The notes under the pieces were generated by a model. The model was not told where the DNA came from and searched no databases. It saw nothing but the letters and a program-made list of their open reading frames with translations. From Roseiflexaceae bacterium (GTDB taxonomy: Bacteria > Chloroflexota > Chloroflexia > Chloroflexales > Roseiflexaceae), in NCBI GenBank assembly GCA_947474225.1, contig CANJHS010000020.1, positions 1 to 50,090 on the forward strand: a stretch of DNA of 50,090 bases, written 5' to 3'. The translations under genes were made by a program, and so were the position numbers. Numbering within the stretch: the stretch's first letter is position 1; every line of letters starts with the position of its first letter. Shown piece after piece: positions 16,428-24,693 of the stretch.

Positions 16428-17265
16428 TCCCGTTTTACAACGGATACTCACAGTCGTGCCGTTGCTCCCAATTCTCATTGCGCTGCTCTGGTGGTCTGTC
16501 ACCACGGTAGCTGTATTGGTATTAATAACATCGTTCATTTGTTTGGGCGAAGTTTTTTCGAGTATGGCAGAACGAAATCTCCGTCCCTATGCCCCGTTGT
16601 GGTATATCTTTACGGGCGCTCTGGTAGGCGCTGCGTTTCGCGCACCACATACGGTTGCGACCTACGCACCGGTCATCGCAATAGGCACGATCGTGTCACT
16701 CTGCATAGCTGTCTTACGCGCAGAAGAGGAACAACCACTCTATTCGTGGGCGTTCAGCCTGGCTGCAATGATATACATTCCGTTTTTTCTTTCTCACCTC
16801 ATCCTGATGCGTACCATCGACACTCCGTTGACTTCTGCACCGTTGAGTCATCTCGTCAGCCCGGGATTCGCCTGGATTGTCTTTACACTCGCGACCACCT
16901 GGCTGGCGGACACCTTTGCCTTCTTTACCGGACGTCGTTTTGGCAAAACTCCACTTGCACCACGGCTGAGCCCCAAAAAAACCTGGGAAGGGAGTATCGG
17001 CGGCTTCTTTGGTGCAATCGCTACAGCAATCGCAGTCGCGGCGTTGTTTGGTCTCCCGATGACCCTCACCGTCACCATCTGCCTCGGCGCACTCGCCGGA
17101 GTGCTTGGACCGGTCGGGGACCTCGCCGAGTCACACATCAAACGCCAGCTCGGCATCAAAGATGCAGGAGCCATCCTCCCCGGGCATGGCGGCATGCTCG
17201 ACCGCATCGACTCAATACTGTTCATGGTGCCAGTCATGTATTACATCATCACAGCGCTTTTTTAA
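16381..17265 (+). CDS. cdsA: Phosphatidate cytidylyltransferase
   Basis: Makes CDP-diacylglycerol from phosphatidate and CTP at the membrane, the branch point of phospholipid synthesis. The 294-residue protein has about eight hydrophobic segments and the full CDS signature near the C-terminus (SHIKRQLGIKDAGAILPGHG then GMLDRID, residues about 252-280). Earlier it shows WLADTFAFFTGRRFGKTPLA and SPKKTWEGSIGGF. I keep the ATG at 16381, inside uppS; the next ATG (16402) would give a protein 7 residues shorter and is equally possible because neither has a strong ribosome site. Confidence 0.95.
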   Translation: MAKETAGMVESEPKRNPVLQRILTVVPLLPILIALLWWSVTTVAVLVLITSFICLGEVFSSMAERNLRPYAPLWYIFTGALVGAAFRAPHTVATYAPVIAIGTIVSLCIAVLRAEEEQPLYSWAFSLAAMIYIPFFLSHLILMRTIDTPLTSAPLSHLVSPGFAWIVFTLATTWLADTFAFFTGRRFGKTPLAPRLSPKKTWEGSIGGFFGAIATAIAVAALFGLPMTLTVTICLGALAGVLGPVGDLAESHIKRQLGIKDAGAILPGHGGMLDRIDSILFMVPVMYYIITALF

Positions 17266-17346
17266 ATACACAAACCCTCATCTTGTTTTCACCCATGCCT
17301 CTCGCAGCGCTACTACAATCATGAGAGTACAGAGAAAAGGGTGCAT

Positions 17347-18450
17347 ATGAACGGTATACTGTCTATTTTTGGATTTTTGATTCTGCTCGGCATTCTGGTT
17401 ATTGCTCATGAATTAGGGCATTTCTTGACGGGTCGGTTTTTTCGTATCCCCATCGATGAATTCGGCATCGGATTCCCCCCACAGGCCAAAGTCCTCGGGA
17501 CACGCAATGGGGTGAAATATACCCTCAACTGGTTGCCCATCGGTGGCTTTGTGCGTTTTAGTAGCAACGCTGGTGACAATGCCAATTATGGCATCGGCAG
17601 CCTCCGCGAAGCCCCTATCTACCAACGCATTTTGGTGTTGGCAGCCGGGCCATTTATGAACTTCGTCGTCGCAGCGGTTATTTATACTGCCATAGCACTC
17701 AGCATCGGAATCCCGGTGTACGACAATGGCCTGGTGGTGAATCAAGTATTCCCGGATTCACCAGCCCAACGGGCTGGGCTGGTAGTTCAGGACATCGTCC
17801 TCCAAATCGGCAATAGCGGTGTCATCACACACGATGACAAAATTGGTCCGATTGCCCAACAAAATCTCGGGGTGGCAATCCCCATGGTTATCCTTCGCAA
17901 TGGCACCGAACAAACACTGACGATTACACCGGGACCCTGGAGCTACCAAAAATCCTCGAGCAAAGCCGGGTTTGGCTTTGGGTACGGCAATAATTCACAT
18001 ATCGAAGCAGCCTCCGTTGGCAGTGCCCTCACGCATGGGCTCAAAACAACCGTGCTTGTCGCAGGCTCAATGCTTGAAGGCCTATCAACCTGGCTCAAAG
18101 GATTGCTCGGACTCGCCCCCAAAATCGACAGCGCAGGGATGACCGGGATTGTCGGGATGGCGCGTGGGACGGGTGAAATCATCGCACGCGATGGCTGGTT
18201 GGGATACTTCAACTGGATGGCAATTATCAGTCTCAATCTGGCAGTATTCAATCTGTTACCCATACCTGCACTCGACGGCAGCCATATTCTCTTCGCTGTT
18301 GTGGAGTTTGTACGCCGCAAGCGGATCCCCCTCGAGTACGAATCACGTGTGCACTTCGCAGGATTTGCGTTGCTGATGTTGTTGATGGTGATTGTCACCG
18401 TCAGCGATGTACAAGGCTGGGTGAATGGCACCTCCGTATTTGGTAAATAA
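17347..18450 (+). CDS. rseP: Site-2 protease RseP (M50 zinc metalloprotease)
   Basis: An intramembrane protease that cleaves regulatory or signal peptides within the membrane. The 367-residue protein has the zinc motif HELGH (about residues 23-27) in its first membrane helix, a PDZ domain (about 115-200, with VFPDSPAQRAGLVVQDIVLQ), and the C-terminal NLLPIPALDGSHILF carrying the third zinc ligand Asp. I use the ATG at 17347 because AAAAGGG lies 6 bases before it; the GTG two codons earlier is too close. In many bacteria dxr lies between cdsA and rseP; here it does not. Confidence 0.95.
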   Translation: MNGILSIFGFLILLGILVIAHELGHFLTGRFFRIPIDEFGIGFPPQAKVLGTRNGVKYTLNWLPIGGFVRFSSNAGDNANYGIGSLREAPIYQRILVLAAGPFMNFVVAAVIYTAIALSIGIPVYDNGLVVNQVFPDSPAQRAGLVVQDIVLQIGNSGVITHDDKIGPIAQQNLGVAIPMVILRNGTEQTLTITPGPWSYQKSSSKAGFGFGYGNNSHIEAASVGSALTHGLKTTVLVAGSMLEGLSTWLKGLLGLAPKIDSAGMTGIVGMARGTGEIIARDGWLGYFNWMAIISLNLAVFNLLPIPALDGSHILFAVVEFVRRKRIPLEYESRVHFAGFALLMLLMVIVTVSDVQGWVNGTSVFGK

Positions 18451-18494
18451 CCCTATTGTTCTGATTGCCTCAATACGGATATGTGGAGGGATAT

Positions 18495-18830
18495 ATGTTA
18501 CCAACCTCATCTTTAGGGAATCGAGATACGATAGAACAAAAAGCCCTCATCGCACGGGCAATTGAGGCACATCTCCATGGAACAGTCAGTATCGAAGTCC
18601 TCGCCGCGTGGTCACTCAAAGCATTCCATTCCATGCACAGTGACGACCAAAATGACGTCAATCTAGAAGATGAAGACATTGATGCTGACGACAACGAAGC
18701 GAGCGATTCATTGGAAGGCGACGATGCACTCATCCAACAGATACTTGACACGCTGATGTTTGCAGATGCAGCCGAATTCGCTCCGACACATACCGACCTT
18801 GCAACAATGGTTACCCAACTCACGCGCTGA
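18495..18830 (+). CDS. Small acidic protein of unknown function
   Basis: A 111-residue protein I do not recognise. The N-terminal half (EQKALIARAIEAHLHG, then EVLAAWSLKAFHSM) looks helical. The centre is extremely acidic (NLEDEDIDADDNEASDSLEG), and a second helical part follows (ALIQQILDTLMFADAAEFAP). The ATG at 18495 has GGAGGG directly upstream, which favours it over an ATG at 18465. It follows rseP by 44 bases and ends just before a bidirectional terminator, so it is probably the last gene of the rpsB operon. Confidence 0.7.
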   Translation: MLPTSSLGNRDTIEQKALIARAIEAHLHGTVSIEVLAAWSLKAFHSMHSDDQNDVNLEDEDIDADDNEASDSLEGDDALIQQILDTLMFADAAEFAPTHTDLATMVTQLTR

Positions 18831-18848
18831 ACCAAATACACAAACAAA

Positions 18849-18884
18849 CCGCCCCGTGGACATTGCCACGGGGCGGTTCTCTTT
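18849..18884. terminator. Bidirectional terminator
   Basis: Arms CCGCCCCGTGG (18849-18859) and CCACGGGGCGG (18866-18876) with loop ACATTG. The plus side continues TTCTCTTT and the minus side TTTGTTTG, so it can end both convergent transcripts (the rpsB operon and the GerMN gene). Confidence 0.85.
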
Positions 18885-18890
18885 CAAACG

Positions 18891-20249
18891 TTACTCTGCG
18901 TTGACTGCAGACCGCTCGAAATTCTTGTTGTACTCATTGCCCCAAGCAGCGGATAATGGTGCGCCTTCGACAAGGATTTGTACTGCTTTGATGCCGTTGA
19001 TCGTTGTCATGGTACTCGCGACGGTACGTACCGCAGCATTCTTGTCGGGTGCAGAAGCAAACTGCTGCGTAAAGTCTACCGTCACGATACCGTTTTCGAT
19101 GCGGATTCCACGTAATTGCGTCCCTTCAGGGATAACTCGCTTGAGTACCGCGGCGTACTGCCCTGGGCCCTCGAGCAGGGTGCGCGCTGTAGCCTCTGCG
19201 ACATTGGCAGTCTTGTCGATGAGTTTGGTAATTGCAATATCATGTTTGCCGTCAGCTGCCACAAATGAGACGGTAACGGCGGTACTGCCAGCAACGCTGA
19301 GATTCGTTGGGTTCCAGATATTTGTCACTCCCGAGCGGACATATGGAATGCCGTTTTCGGCTGGCATCTCTGTACCATTGATAAGGAACTTTACTCTGTT
19401 GATGGTGTCGAATTGGTACATCGTCAAGGCAATTGCCGCAAAGCCACGCACATCACCAGCACCTGTTGGTCGCTTATTAAAGTCGAGGACTGCCGTCCCA
19501 TCGGTAATTGCTATAGAGAGGATTTGTGTGTCGGGAAGAAGAATCCGCGTTAATCCATTACGTGGATCGGTAAACATGGCAGCCAGTGCTGCTGTTGCGA
19601 CCTTTTTGCCTGGCACAGAGATACTGCGCATAACGGGGACGAGGAGTTGCCCGGTAGCATCTGCGTAGTAGAGTTTGACGGTCATGTTTTGGGATTCGGG
19701 CGTCGCGGCTGCTCCGACTACGGCGGTGACTGTTCCGTTTGCCGAGACAGGGACAGGGACATCGGTTGCCCGCTGGCGCATGGTAGGACTCGCGACCGGC
19801 GGTATGATCGCAGCTGCAGCGGTGGCCGTAGCCTCTGCCACCGTGGGTACGGGCGAATCCATGACGGGAGGAACCACCGCTGCCAAGGTCGGCGCAGCGG
19901 TAGGCAGGGGATCGAACGGTGCTTGCGTCGCTACGGCTCCTGACGAAACAGAAGGATTCGCCGGCCGGAGCAACGTCCCCGTATAGAAGTAAATCACCAC
20001 ACCGACCACCAACAGCCCGATGACGAGACCATACACCGAGGTAGGGACACCACCTTGGCGTCGTGGTGTTATTGCTGCTGCCCGACGTGCACGTTGCGCA
20101 TTCGACCAGTCTTCTTCGTAGACATCAGGCGAAGACGTATATGCCTCAGCTGGTGGGAATACCGCTCCCGAGTCACGCTCGCGTTGTGCAGCCTTTCGAG
20201 GCGACGGCGAATTCGTCGCACTTCGGTTTTGCGATGCAACACTTCCCAT
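18891..20249 (-). CDS. Membrane-anchored GerMN-domain protein
   Basis: A 452-residue protein: a polar cytoplasmic N-terminus (about 65 residues, many Arg), one membrane helix (VYGLVIGLLVVGVVIYFYTG), an Ala/Pro/Thr-rich linker of about 90 residues, then two GerMN-like modules. The first has KLYYADATGQLLVPVMRSI, TRILLPDTQILSIAITDGTAVLDFN and later VKFLINGTEM. The second has TARTLLEGPGQYAAVLKRVI, LRGIRIENGIVTVDFTQQF and VQILVEGAPLSA. GerMN domains occur in spore-germination protein GerM and in lipoproteins such as LpqB. The start at 20249 lacks a ribosome site; the 58 extra residues of the longer reading look unnatural. Confidence 0.85.
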   Translation of the reverse strand: MGSVASQNRSATNSPSPRKAAQRERDSGAVFPPAEAYTSSPDVYEEDWSNAQRARRAAAITPRRQGGVPTSVYGLVIGLLVVGVVIYFYTGTLLRPANPSVSSGAVATQAPFDPLPTAAPTLAAVVPPVMDSPVPTVAEATATAAAAIIPPVASPTMRQRATDVPVPVSANGTVTAVVGAAATPESQNMTVKLYYADATGQLLVPVMRSISVPGKKVATAALAAMFTDPRNGLTRILLPDTQILSIAITDGTAVLDFNKRPTGAGDVRGFAAIALTMYQFDTINRVKFLINGTEMPAENGIPYVRSGVTNIWNPTNLSVAGSTAVTVSFVAADGKHDIAITKLIDKTANVAEATARTLLEGPGQYAAVLKRVIPEGTQLRGIRIENGIVTVDFTQQFASAPDKNAAVRTVASTMTTINGIKAVQILVEGAPLSAAWGNEYNKNFERSAVNAE

Positions 20250-20256
20250 GTATAAT
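20227..20256 (+). promoter_or_regulatory. Possible plus-strand promoter inside the GerMN start region
   Basis: TTGCGA (about 20227-20232) and TATAAT (20251-20256) are spaced about 18 bases apart and point right, toward the phosphoesterase gene 259 bases away. If used, they would give a long leader containing a small hairpin AGGCAA-TAAC-TTGCCT near 20281-20296. Confidence 0.3.
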
Positions 20257-20458
20257 GGACATTGTGTGTGGAACTGTGTAAGGCAATAACTTGCCTGATC
20301 AACAGGGATATCCATGGCATCGCCACTGATATGACACCGATGTTCTGCGGTTGCTGTTGAGAATCGGATTGCTCGGTTTTGTTTGAGACCAATGTATGGG
20401 CAGTGCGTGGCAACTTCCGACATACAGAACTCCAGTCAATAATATGAGCACGGTATAC

Positions 20459-20477
20459 GTACTATACTCTATAGTAC
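20459..20477 (+). promoter_or_regulatory. Palindrome overlapping a -10-like box
   Basis: GTACTATA-CTC-TATAGTAC (20459-20477) has perfect 8-base arms and includes TATACT (20463-20468). It lies about 38 bases before the phosphoesterase ATG and has the form of a repressor site on a promoter. Confidence 0.45.
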
Positions 20478-20514
20478 ATCTTTTTCGCAATAGCTGAGAG
20501 AATTGAACGTAACG

Positions 20515-21261
20515 ATGCGGGTACTCGTACTATCTGATATTCACTCAAACATCCTAGCGCTCGATGCGGTGCTCCAGGAAGCAGCCGGCGCGTATGACGC
20601 GGTGTGGAATTTGGGTGACACCATCGGATATGGGCCGCGTCCCAATGAGTGCATGGCAACTATGCAACGTATCAGCACCGAATGGATAGCCGGCAACCAC
20701 GATTTGGCGTGCATCGGCAGCCGCAAAGTGGATATCAACGAATTCAATCAAGATGCACGTACCGCAAACATCTGGAACGGCAAACAGCTCGAAAAGCAGT
20801 ATTTGACGTACCTCGATACCCTCCCGACCGCAATCCCCGTAGACCCGGTCAACCACTATATTGTCCACGGCAGCCCACTCGATCCGGTGTGGGAGTACCT
20901 ATTGGCGCCGCAGCAAGCACATGACAATTGGCAGGCGATAAGCCAGCAGATTTGCTTTATTGGTCATTCCCATGTGCAGATTTTTTTGCGACAAAATATC
21001 GCACAAACCGTCGAAGGCCCGCTGGTGCCTGCTCGCGCCGAACCGTTGCCAATCAAACCAGGTGAACGGTACTTCATCAATCCCGGCTCAGTGGGCCAAC
21101 CGCGTGATGGTGATGCCCGTGCTGCCTACGCCATTCTCGACACCGACAATCAGCACATCGAATTCGGGCGCGTCAAGTATGATATTGCATTGACCCAGCG
21201 GCAGATGCAAGAACATCGGTTGCCTGACATGTTGGTTCGTCGTCTACAGTATGGGCGGTGA
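20515..21261 (+). CDS. Metallophosphoesterase (YfcE/MJ0936-like)
   Basis: A 248-residue calcineurin-like phosphoesterase. All metal-binding motifs are present in order: LVLSDIHSN (residues 4-12), NLGDTIGYGPRPNECM, GNHDLA, IVHGSPLDP, and FIGHSHVQIF near the C-terminus, then FINPGSVGQPRDG. Members hydrolyse phosphodiesters or nucleotides; the substrate cannot be predicted. I start it at the ATG at 20515, which gives the canonical MRVLVLSDIHSN; a TTG at 20503 would add four residues and sits too close to GAGAG (20496-20500). It is followed after 3 bases by rsmD. Confidence 0.9.
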   Translation: MRVLVLSDIHSNILALDAVLQEAAGAYDAVWNLGDTIGYGPRPNECMATMQRISTEWIAGNHDLACIGSRKVDINEFNQDARTANIWNGKQLEKQYLTYLDTLPTAIPVDPVNHYIVHGSPLDPVWEYLLAPQQAHDNWQAISQQICFIGHSHVQIFLRQNIAQTVEGPLVPARAEPLPIKPGERYFINPGSVGQPRDGDARAAYAILDTDNQHIEFGRVKYDIALTQRQMQEHRLPDMLVRRLQYGR

Positions 21262-21264
21262 CCG

Positions 21265-21834
21265 ATGCGCGTAATCACGGGATCAGCTAAGGGGCACCAC
21301 CTCAAAGGACCAAAGGGCGATGGCACGCGCCCCATGTTGGACAGTGTGAAGGAATCCTTGTTTTCTGTGCTCAACGGCTACGGAGCTATCTATGGCAAGA
21401 TGCTCGATCTGTATGCAGGCACGGGTTCGATTGGCATCGAAGCATTATCACGCGGGGCCTCATGGTGTGATTTTGTGGAGCAGAAGTCGGCAGTGTGCGA
21501 TGTCATTCGCGATAATTTGGCCCACACCAAGTTGACTGCCAAAGCCAAAATCTACCAGCAACCCGTCAGTCGGTTTGTGAGCCAACACCGCGGGAGTGCC
21601 CAATACGCACTCATCATGATGGACCCTCCGTATGCTGACCCAACCATTCATGATACGCAAACACTGGTCGCCAATGCAGATTTACTCATCCCTGGAGGTA
21701 TCTTCATCATTGGCCATGAAATACATGTAGGATTCAATGAGACCTGCGGACCGCTCCAGCGCATCGAATTTCGTCGTTTTGGGGGATCTTGTGTGACGCT
21801 CTACGAACGTCCACGCGAAGGAGCAGATGCGTGA
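21265..21834 (+). CDS. rsmD: 16S rRNA (guanine-N2)-methyltransferase RsmD
   Basis: Methylates G966 (E. coli numbering) of 16S rRNA with S-adenosylmethionine. The 189-residue protein begins MRVITGSAKGHHLKGPKG and has RPMLDSVKESLFSVL, the SAM-binding loop LDLYAGTGSIGIEALSRGA and the catalytic MMDPPYADP (DPPY motif). Its last codons overlap coaD as GTGA (21831-21834). The rsmD-coaD pair is a widespread arrangement, which supports both calls. Confidence 0.94.
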   Translation: MRVITGSAKGHHLKGPKGDGTRPMLDSVKESLFSVLNGYGAIYGKMLDLYAGTGSIGIEALSRGASWCDFVEQKSAVCDVIRDNLAHTKLTAKAKIYQQPVSRFVSQHRGSAQYALIMMDPPYADPTIHDTQTLVANADLLIPGGIFIIGHEIHVGFNETCGPLQRIEFRRFGGSCVTLYERPREGADA

Positions 21835-22325
21835 GTATTGCAGTATATCCCGGGAGCTTTGATCCGGTCACCAATGGTCATCTCGATATTGCCGAGCGTG
21901 CTTCGCATATCTTTGAGACGATCATCATGGCCGTTTTTGATCGTCCCGACAAACGATTGTTGTTCCCTACGGCCGACCGGGTGGCATTTTTGCGCAAAGC
22001 TACCGCTCACATGCCCCGCATCAAAGTAGAGACATATAGCTCATTGACGGTGGAATATGCCCGCACGGTGGGTGCGAAAGTTGTGGTGCGCGGGTTACGT
22101 GCAGCAAACGACTTTGAATCGGAATTCCAAATGGCGCAGGTAAATCAACGGCTTGCCCCTGATATTGATCTGGTCTACTTTATGGCAAGTCACGAGTATA
22201 CGTATTATAGTTCGACGCGGGTCAGGGAATTGGCGTCACTCGGTGCTGACGTCTCCTGGCTAGTACCTGCACATGTCGCTACGGCGTTGCAGCGGGTATA
22301 TGCAGACCGGCGACACGGAGGATAA
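21831..22325 (+). CDS. coaD: Phosphopantetheine adenylyltransferase
   Basis: Transfers AMP to 4'-phosphopantetheine, the penultimate step of coenzyme A synthesis. The 164-residue protein starts at GTG 21831 with GAAGGAG upstream. The nucleotidyltransferase motif GSFDPVTNGHLDI is at about residues 8-20, VVRGLRAANDFESEFQMA follows, and YYSSTRVRELASLGADVSWL closes it (the ISSTxVR motif). The longer reading from 21789 is an artefact of rsmD overlap. GTGA overlap with rsmD indicates coupling. Confidence 0.96.
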   Translation: MSIAVYPGSFDPVTNGHLDIAERASHIFETIIMAVFDRPDKRLLFPTADRVAFLRKATAHMPRIKVETYSSLTVEYARTVGAKVVVRGLRAANDFESEFQMAQVNQRLAPDIDLVYFMASHEYTYYSSTRVRELASLGADVSWLVPAHVATALQRVYADRRHGG

Positions 22326-22329
22326 GCAG

Positions 22330-22716
22330 ATGACTGCAGACGATTTGCTCTATGAGCTCGAAGACTTTATCACCGCATCACAACACATTCCTATGACCAA
22401 ACTTGTCGTCATAGACGAGACGAAACTGTTTGAATACATCGACCGCATCCGCGAATTAATGGTCGTAGGGAGCGCTGCGCACCTACAGGTGGCGGCGGCA
22501 TTCCAACCGCTGCCGACTGCCTACACTGATCCGAGTGATGCTACCCAGTCGAGTGCACCCGAATACGAAAACGTCGTGCGGATCGCACGTCAGGATGCCG
22601 AAGAAATTCGTACCAACGCAGATGCATATGCACGTGCGGTGCTCTCAGATGTACAGAGTCGACTCGAACGATTGCTGGGCAGTGTGAACAGCGGTTTAGA
22701 CGAACTCAATCGCTAA
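22330..22716 (+). CDS. Small coiled-coil protein (ATP-synthase-B/DivIVA-like helices)
   Basis: A 128-residue protein beginning MTADDLLYELEDFITASQHI, with TKLFEYIDRIRELM and a C-terminal helix rich in Arg, Ala and Glu (VRIARQDAEEIRTNADAYAR). Similar small proteins, often labelled ATP synthase subunit B-like, occur next to coaD in various Gram-positive-type genomes; the name reflects helix composition only and no ATP synthase genes are here. CGGAGG precedes the ATG, 4 bases after the coaD stop. A role in organising membrane or division proteins is a guess. Confidence 0.75.
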   Translation: MTADDLLYELEDFITASQHIPMTKLVVIDETKLFEYIDRIRELMVVGSAAHLQVAAAFQPLPTAYTDPSDATQSSAPEYENVVRIARQDAEEIRTNADAYARAVLSDVQSRLERLLGSVNSGLDELNR

Positions 22717-22735
22717 GTCGTCACCCATGGTAGTT

Positions 22736-22764
22736 TTGACATTCCCCGCCGAATCACCTATACT
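22736..22764 (+). promoter_or_regulatory. Strong promoter of yceD-rpmF-fabH-fabD
   Basis: TTGACA (22736-22741), 17-base spacer, TATACT (22759-22764), 33 bases before the yceD ATG. It marks a new transcript after the rsmD-coaD group. Confidence 0.8.
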
Positions 22765-22796
22765 ATACATTCGGAACGCTTCACATAGGTGCTAGT

Positions 22797-23357
22797 ATGG
22801 CGACGCAAAAACACTCTCCACTCACCTACAATGTGTCGCAGTTATTACGTGAAGAACCAGGCTCACGCCGCGAGTACGCGTATACTGAATCTGCGTTGCA
22901 ATTGCACGAAGGCGAAGTACTGCGTGACATTAGCGGTGAGGCACAATTGACCCGCACCGAATCGGGTATTTATGTCGACGCGAGTGCGTCTGGCATAGTG
23001 TCTACCACCTGTATGCGCTGTCTGCAGCCGGCTCTGGTTGCTGTTGAAGTGACTTTTGCAGAGCAGTACCGTGCGACGGTGGATGTATCGACTGGGGCAA
23101 GTATCGCTGTCGATACCGAAGAAGACGACGATGCGTTCATCATTGACGAACGTCACTTCTTGGATATTGGCGCGGCTTTGCGTGAGTATGCAATCCTCGA
23201 GATGCCGATGCGCCCGTTGTGCAAACCAGACTGTCTGGGACTATGCGCCGGTTGCGGTGTCGATCTCAACCAAGAGTCTTGTCGTTGTAGTGAAGCTCCT
23301 GTGGACGACCGGTTTGCAGCGCTGCAAGCGTTGTTAGATCGAACTCCACAGCAGTAA
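22797..23357 (+). CDS. yceD: YceD/DUF177 family protein
   Basis: A 186-residue DUF177 protein, nearly always located directly before rpmF as here. Work in E. coli and plants links the family to 23S rRNA processing and L32. Visible features are the central TCMRCLQPA (Cys pair), an acidic segment ending in EEDDDAFIID, then DIGAALREYAILEMPMRPLC and a C-terminal Cys cluster CKPDCLGLCAGCGVDLNQESC. The Cys pattern suggests zinc binding, as in bacterial relatives with LC..DC..C motifs. A near-consensus promoter lies just upstream. Start ATG 22797 has only a weak ribosome site (AGGTG). Confidence 0.92.
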   Translation: MATQKHSPLTYNVSQLLREEPGSRREYAYTESALQLHEGEVLRDISGEAQLTRTESGIYVDASASGIVSTTCMRCLQPALVAVEVTFAEQYRATVDVSTGASIAVDTEEDDDAFIIDERHFLDIGAALREYAILEMPMRPLCKPDCLGLCAGCGVDLNQESCRCSEAPVDDRFAALQALLDRTPQQ

Positions 23358-23378
23358 TCAAGAGAATGGAGCCAACCC

Positions 23379-23576
23379 GTGGGAGCAGCACCGAAGACCA
23401 AAGTATCCCGTCATCGTCGCGGCAATCGCCGCCAGAACCAGCGTTTGACCGCACCAACGCTGGTGTTGTGCAACAACTGTGGATTGTTGATGCGTGCGCA
23501 TCACGTCTGCAAATCCTGTGGCTTTTACCGTCAGCGTCAAGTTGTGGTCATGGTCGCCAAAAACGCCGAGGCCTAA
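23379..23576 (+). CDS. rpmF: 50S ribosomal protein L32
   Basis: A 65-residue protein starting at GTG 23379 with GGAG upstream. It has the L32 pattern APKTKVSRHRRGNRRQNQRL, then a four-Cys zinc ribbon (CNNCG at about 31-35 and CKSCGFY at about 44-50). It belongs to the large ribosomal subunit. Its place between yceD and fabH is the common bacterial order. A hairpin follows at 23601-23640. Confidence 0.93.
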   Translation: MGAAPKTKVSRHRRGNRRQNQRLTAPTLVLCNNCGLLMRAHHVCKSCGFYRQRQVVVMVAKNAEA

Positions 23577-23600
23577 GCATCAGCTGCTGAGAGTGTACAC

Positions 23601-23640
23601 CCGGTGTTCGTTGCATATGCTGACGAACACCGGTTTGTGT
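23601..23640 (+). terminator. Hairpin after rpmF, terminator-like
   Basis: Arms CCGGTGTTCGT (23601-23611) and ACGAACACCGG (23623-23633) followed by TTTGTGTT. Since fabH follows within 24 bases, it may only partly terminate and so set the rpmF to fabH ratio. Confidence 0.65.
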
Positions 23641-23656
23641 TAGAAAGCGCATACCC

Positions 23657-24673
23657 ATGGCTTTACACGCTGCCATCGTTGGTTGGGGCATGTCGGTCCC
23701 GACCAGAGTCGTCACCAATGCTGAACTCAGCACGATGGTTGACACATCGGATGAATGGATTCAATCACGCACAGGCATCAAAGAACGCCGCATTATCTCG
23801 AACGGCGAGTCGACGTCTACGTTGGCAACTGCAGCAAGTCGTGCTGCGATGGCCATGGCGGGAGTTCAGGCAGCAGATATCGACATGGTAATTGTGGCGA
23901 CCTTCAGCCCCGATCGGCCGATGCCCGCTACCGCATGTCGTGTACAGGCAGCGCTTGGTATCACCAATGCAGCAGCATTCGACATCGCCGCGGCGTGTAG
24001 TGGCTTCGTCTATGGGCTCACCGTGGCTACGAGTTTGATTCAGTCGGGAGTAGCCAAACGAATTCTCTTTTGTGCGGCAGATGTCGTCAGTCATTATGTG
24101 AACTGGAATGACCGCAACACATGCGTGTTGTTCGGAGACGGTGCTGGCGCGGTCGTCCTCGAGGCAACCGATCAACCCTATGGCCTGTTGTCGTCCGACA
24201 TGGGTGCTGCGGGTGACCGCGAAGATTTGTTGATGGTCGAAGCAGGCGGGACGTGCCTTCCATTGACCGCCGAAGTCGCTGCTAGTGATCGACGGTTTTT
24301 GAGTATGAATGGGCGCGAAATATTCAAACTCGCCGTTCGTGGCATGGAAGAATCCTCCCACGCTGCCCTCAATAAAGCCAATTTGACCCTCGCCGATATG
24401 GCAGTGGTCGTCCCGCACCAAGCAAATCAACGCATCATCGAGGCCATCGCTGAGCGGTTGGGTGTGCCGATCCAAAAGTTCTACATGAATTTGGAACGCT
24501 ACGGCAATACCTCTGCTGCGACGATCCCGATGGCACTGACCGAGGCTGTTGCCGAGGGAGTCATCCACAACGACACGTATATATTGTTGACGGCGTTCGG
24601 CGGTGGGTTGACATGGGCCTCTGCGGTCGTCCGCTGGGGGATCCCCAGCACACGCCTGCCTATCACGCAGTAG
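23657..24673 (+). CDS. fabH: Beta-ketoacyl-ACP synthase III
   Basis: Starts fatty-acid chains by condensing an acyl-CoA with malonyl-ACP. The 338-residue protein has the catalytic triad Cys114 (AACSGFVYG), His254 (VPHQANQRI) and Asn284 (ERYGNTSAA). Other family motifs are SDEWIQSRTGIKERR near the N-terminus, VLFGDGAGAVVLE and LLTAFGGGLTWAS at the end. Length is slightly above the usual 320-330. It precedes fabD by 20 bases. No fabG, acpP or fabF follows, so the rest of the elongation set lies elsewhere. Confidence 0.95.
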   Translation: MALHAAIVGWGMSVPTRVVTNAELSTMVDTSDEWIQSRTGIKERRIISNGESTSTLATAASRAAMAMAGVQAADIDMVIVATFSPDRPMPATACRVQAALGITNAAAFDIAAACSGFVYGLTVATSLIQSGVAKRILFCAADVVSHYVNWNDRNTCVLFGDGAGAVVLEATDQPYGLLSSDMGAAGDREDLLMVEAGGTCLPLTAEVAASDRRFLSMNGREIFKLAVRGMEESSHAALNKANLTLADMAVVVPHQANQRIIEAIAERLGVPIQKFYMNLERYGNTSAATIPMALTEAVAEGVIHNDTYILLTAFGGGLTWASAVVRWGIPSTRLPITQ

Positions 24674-24693
24674 ACACACAGAAAGGAATACCT

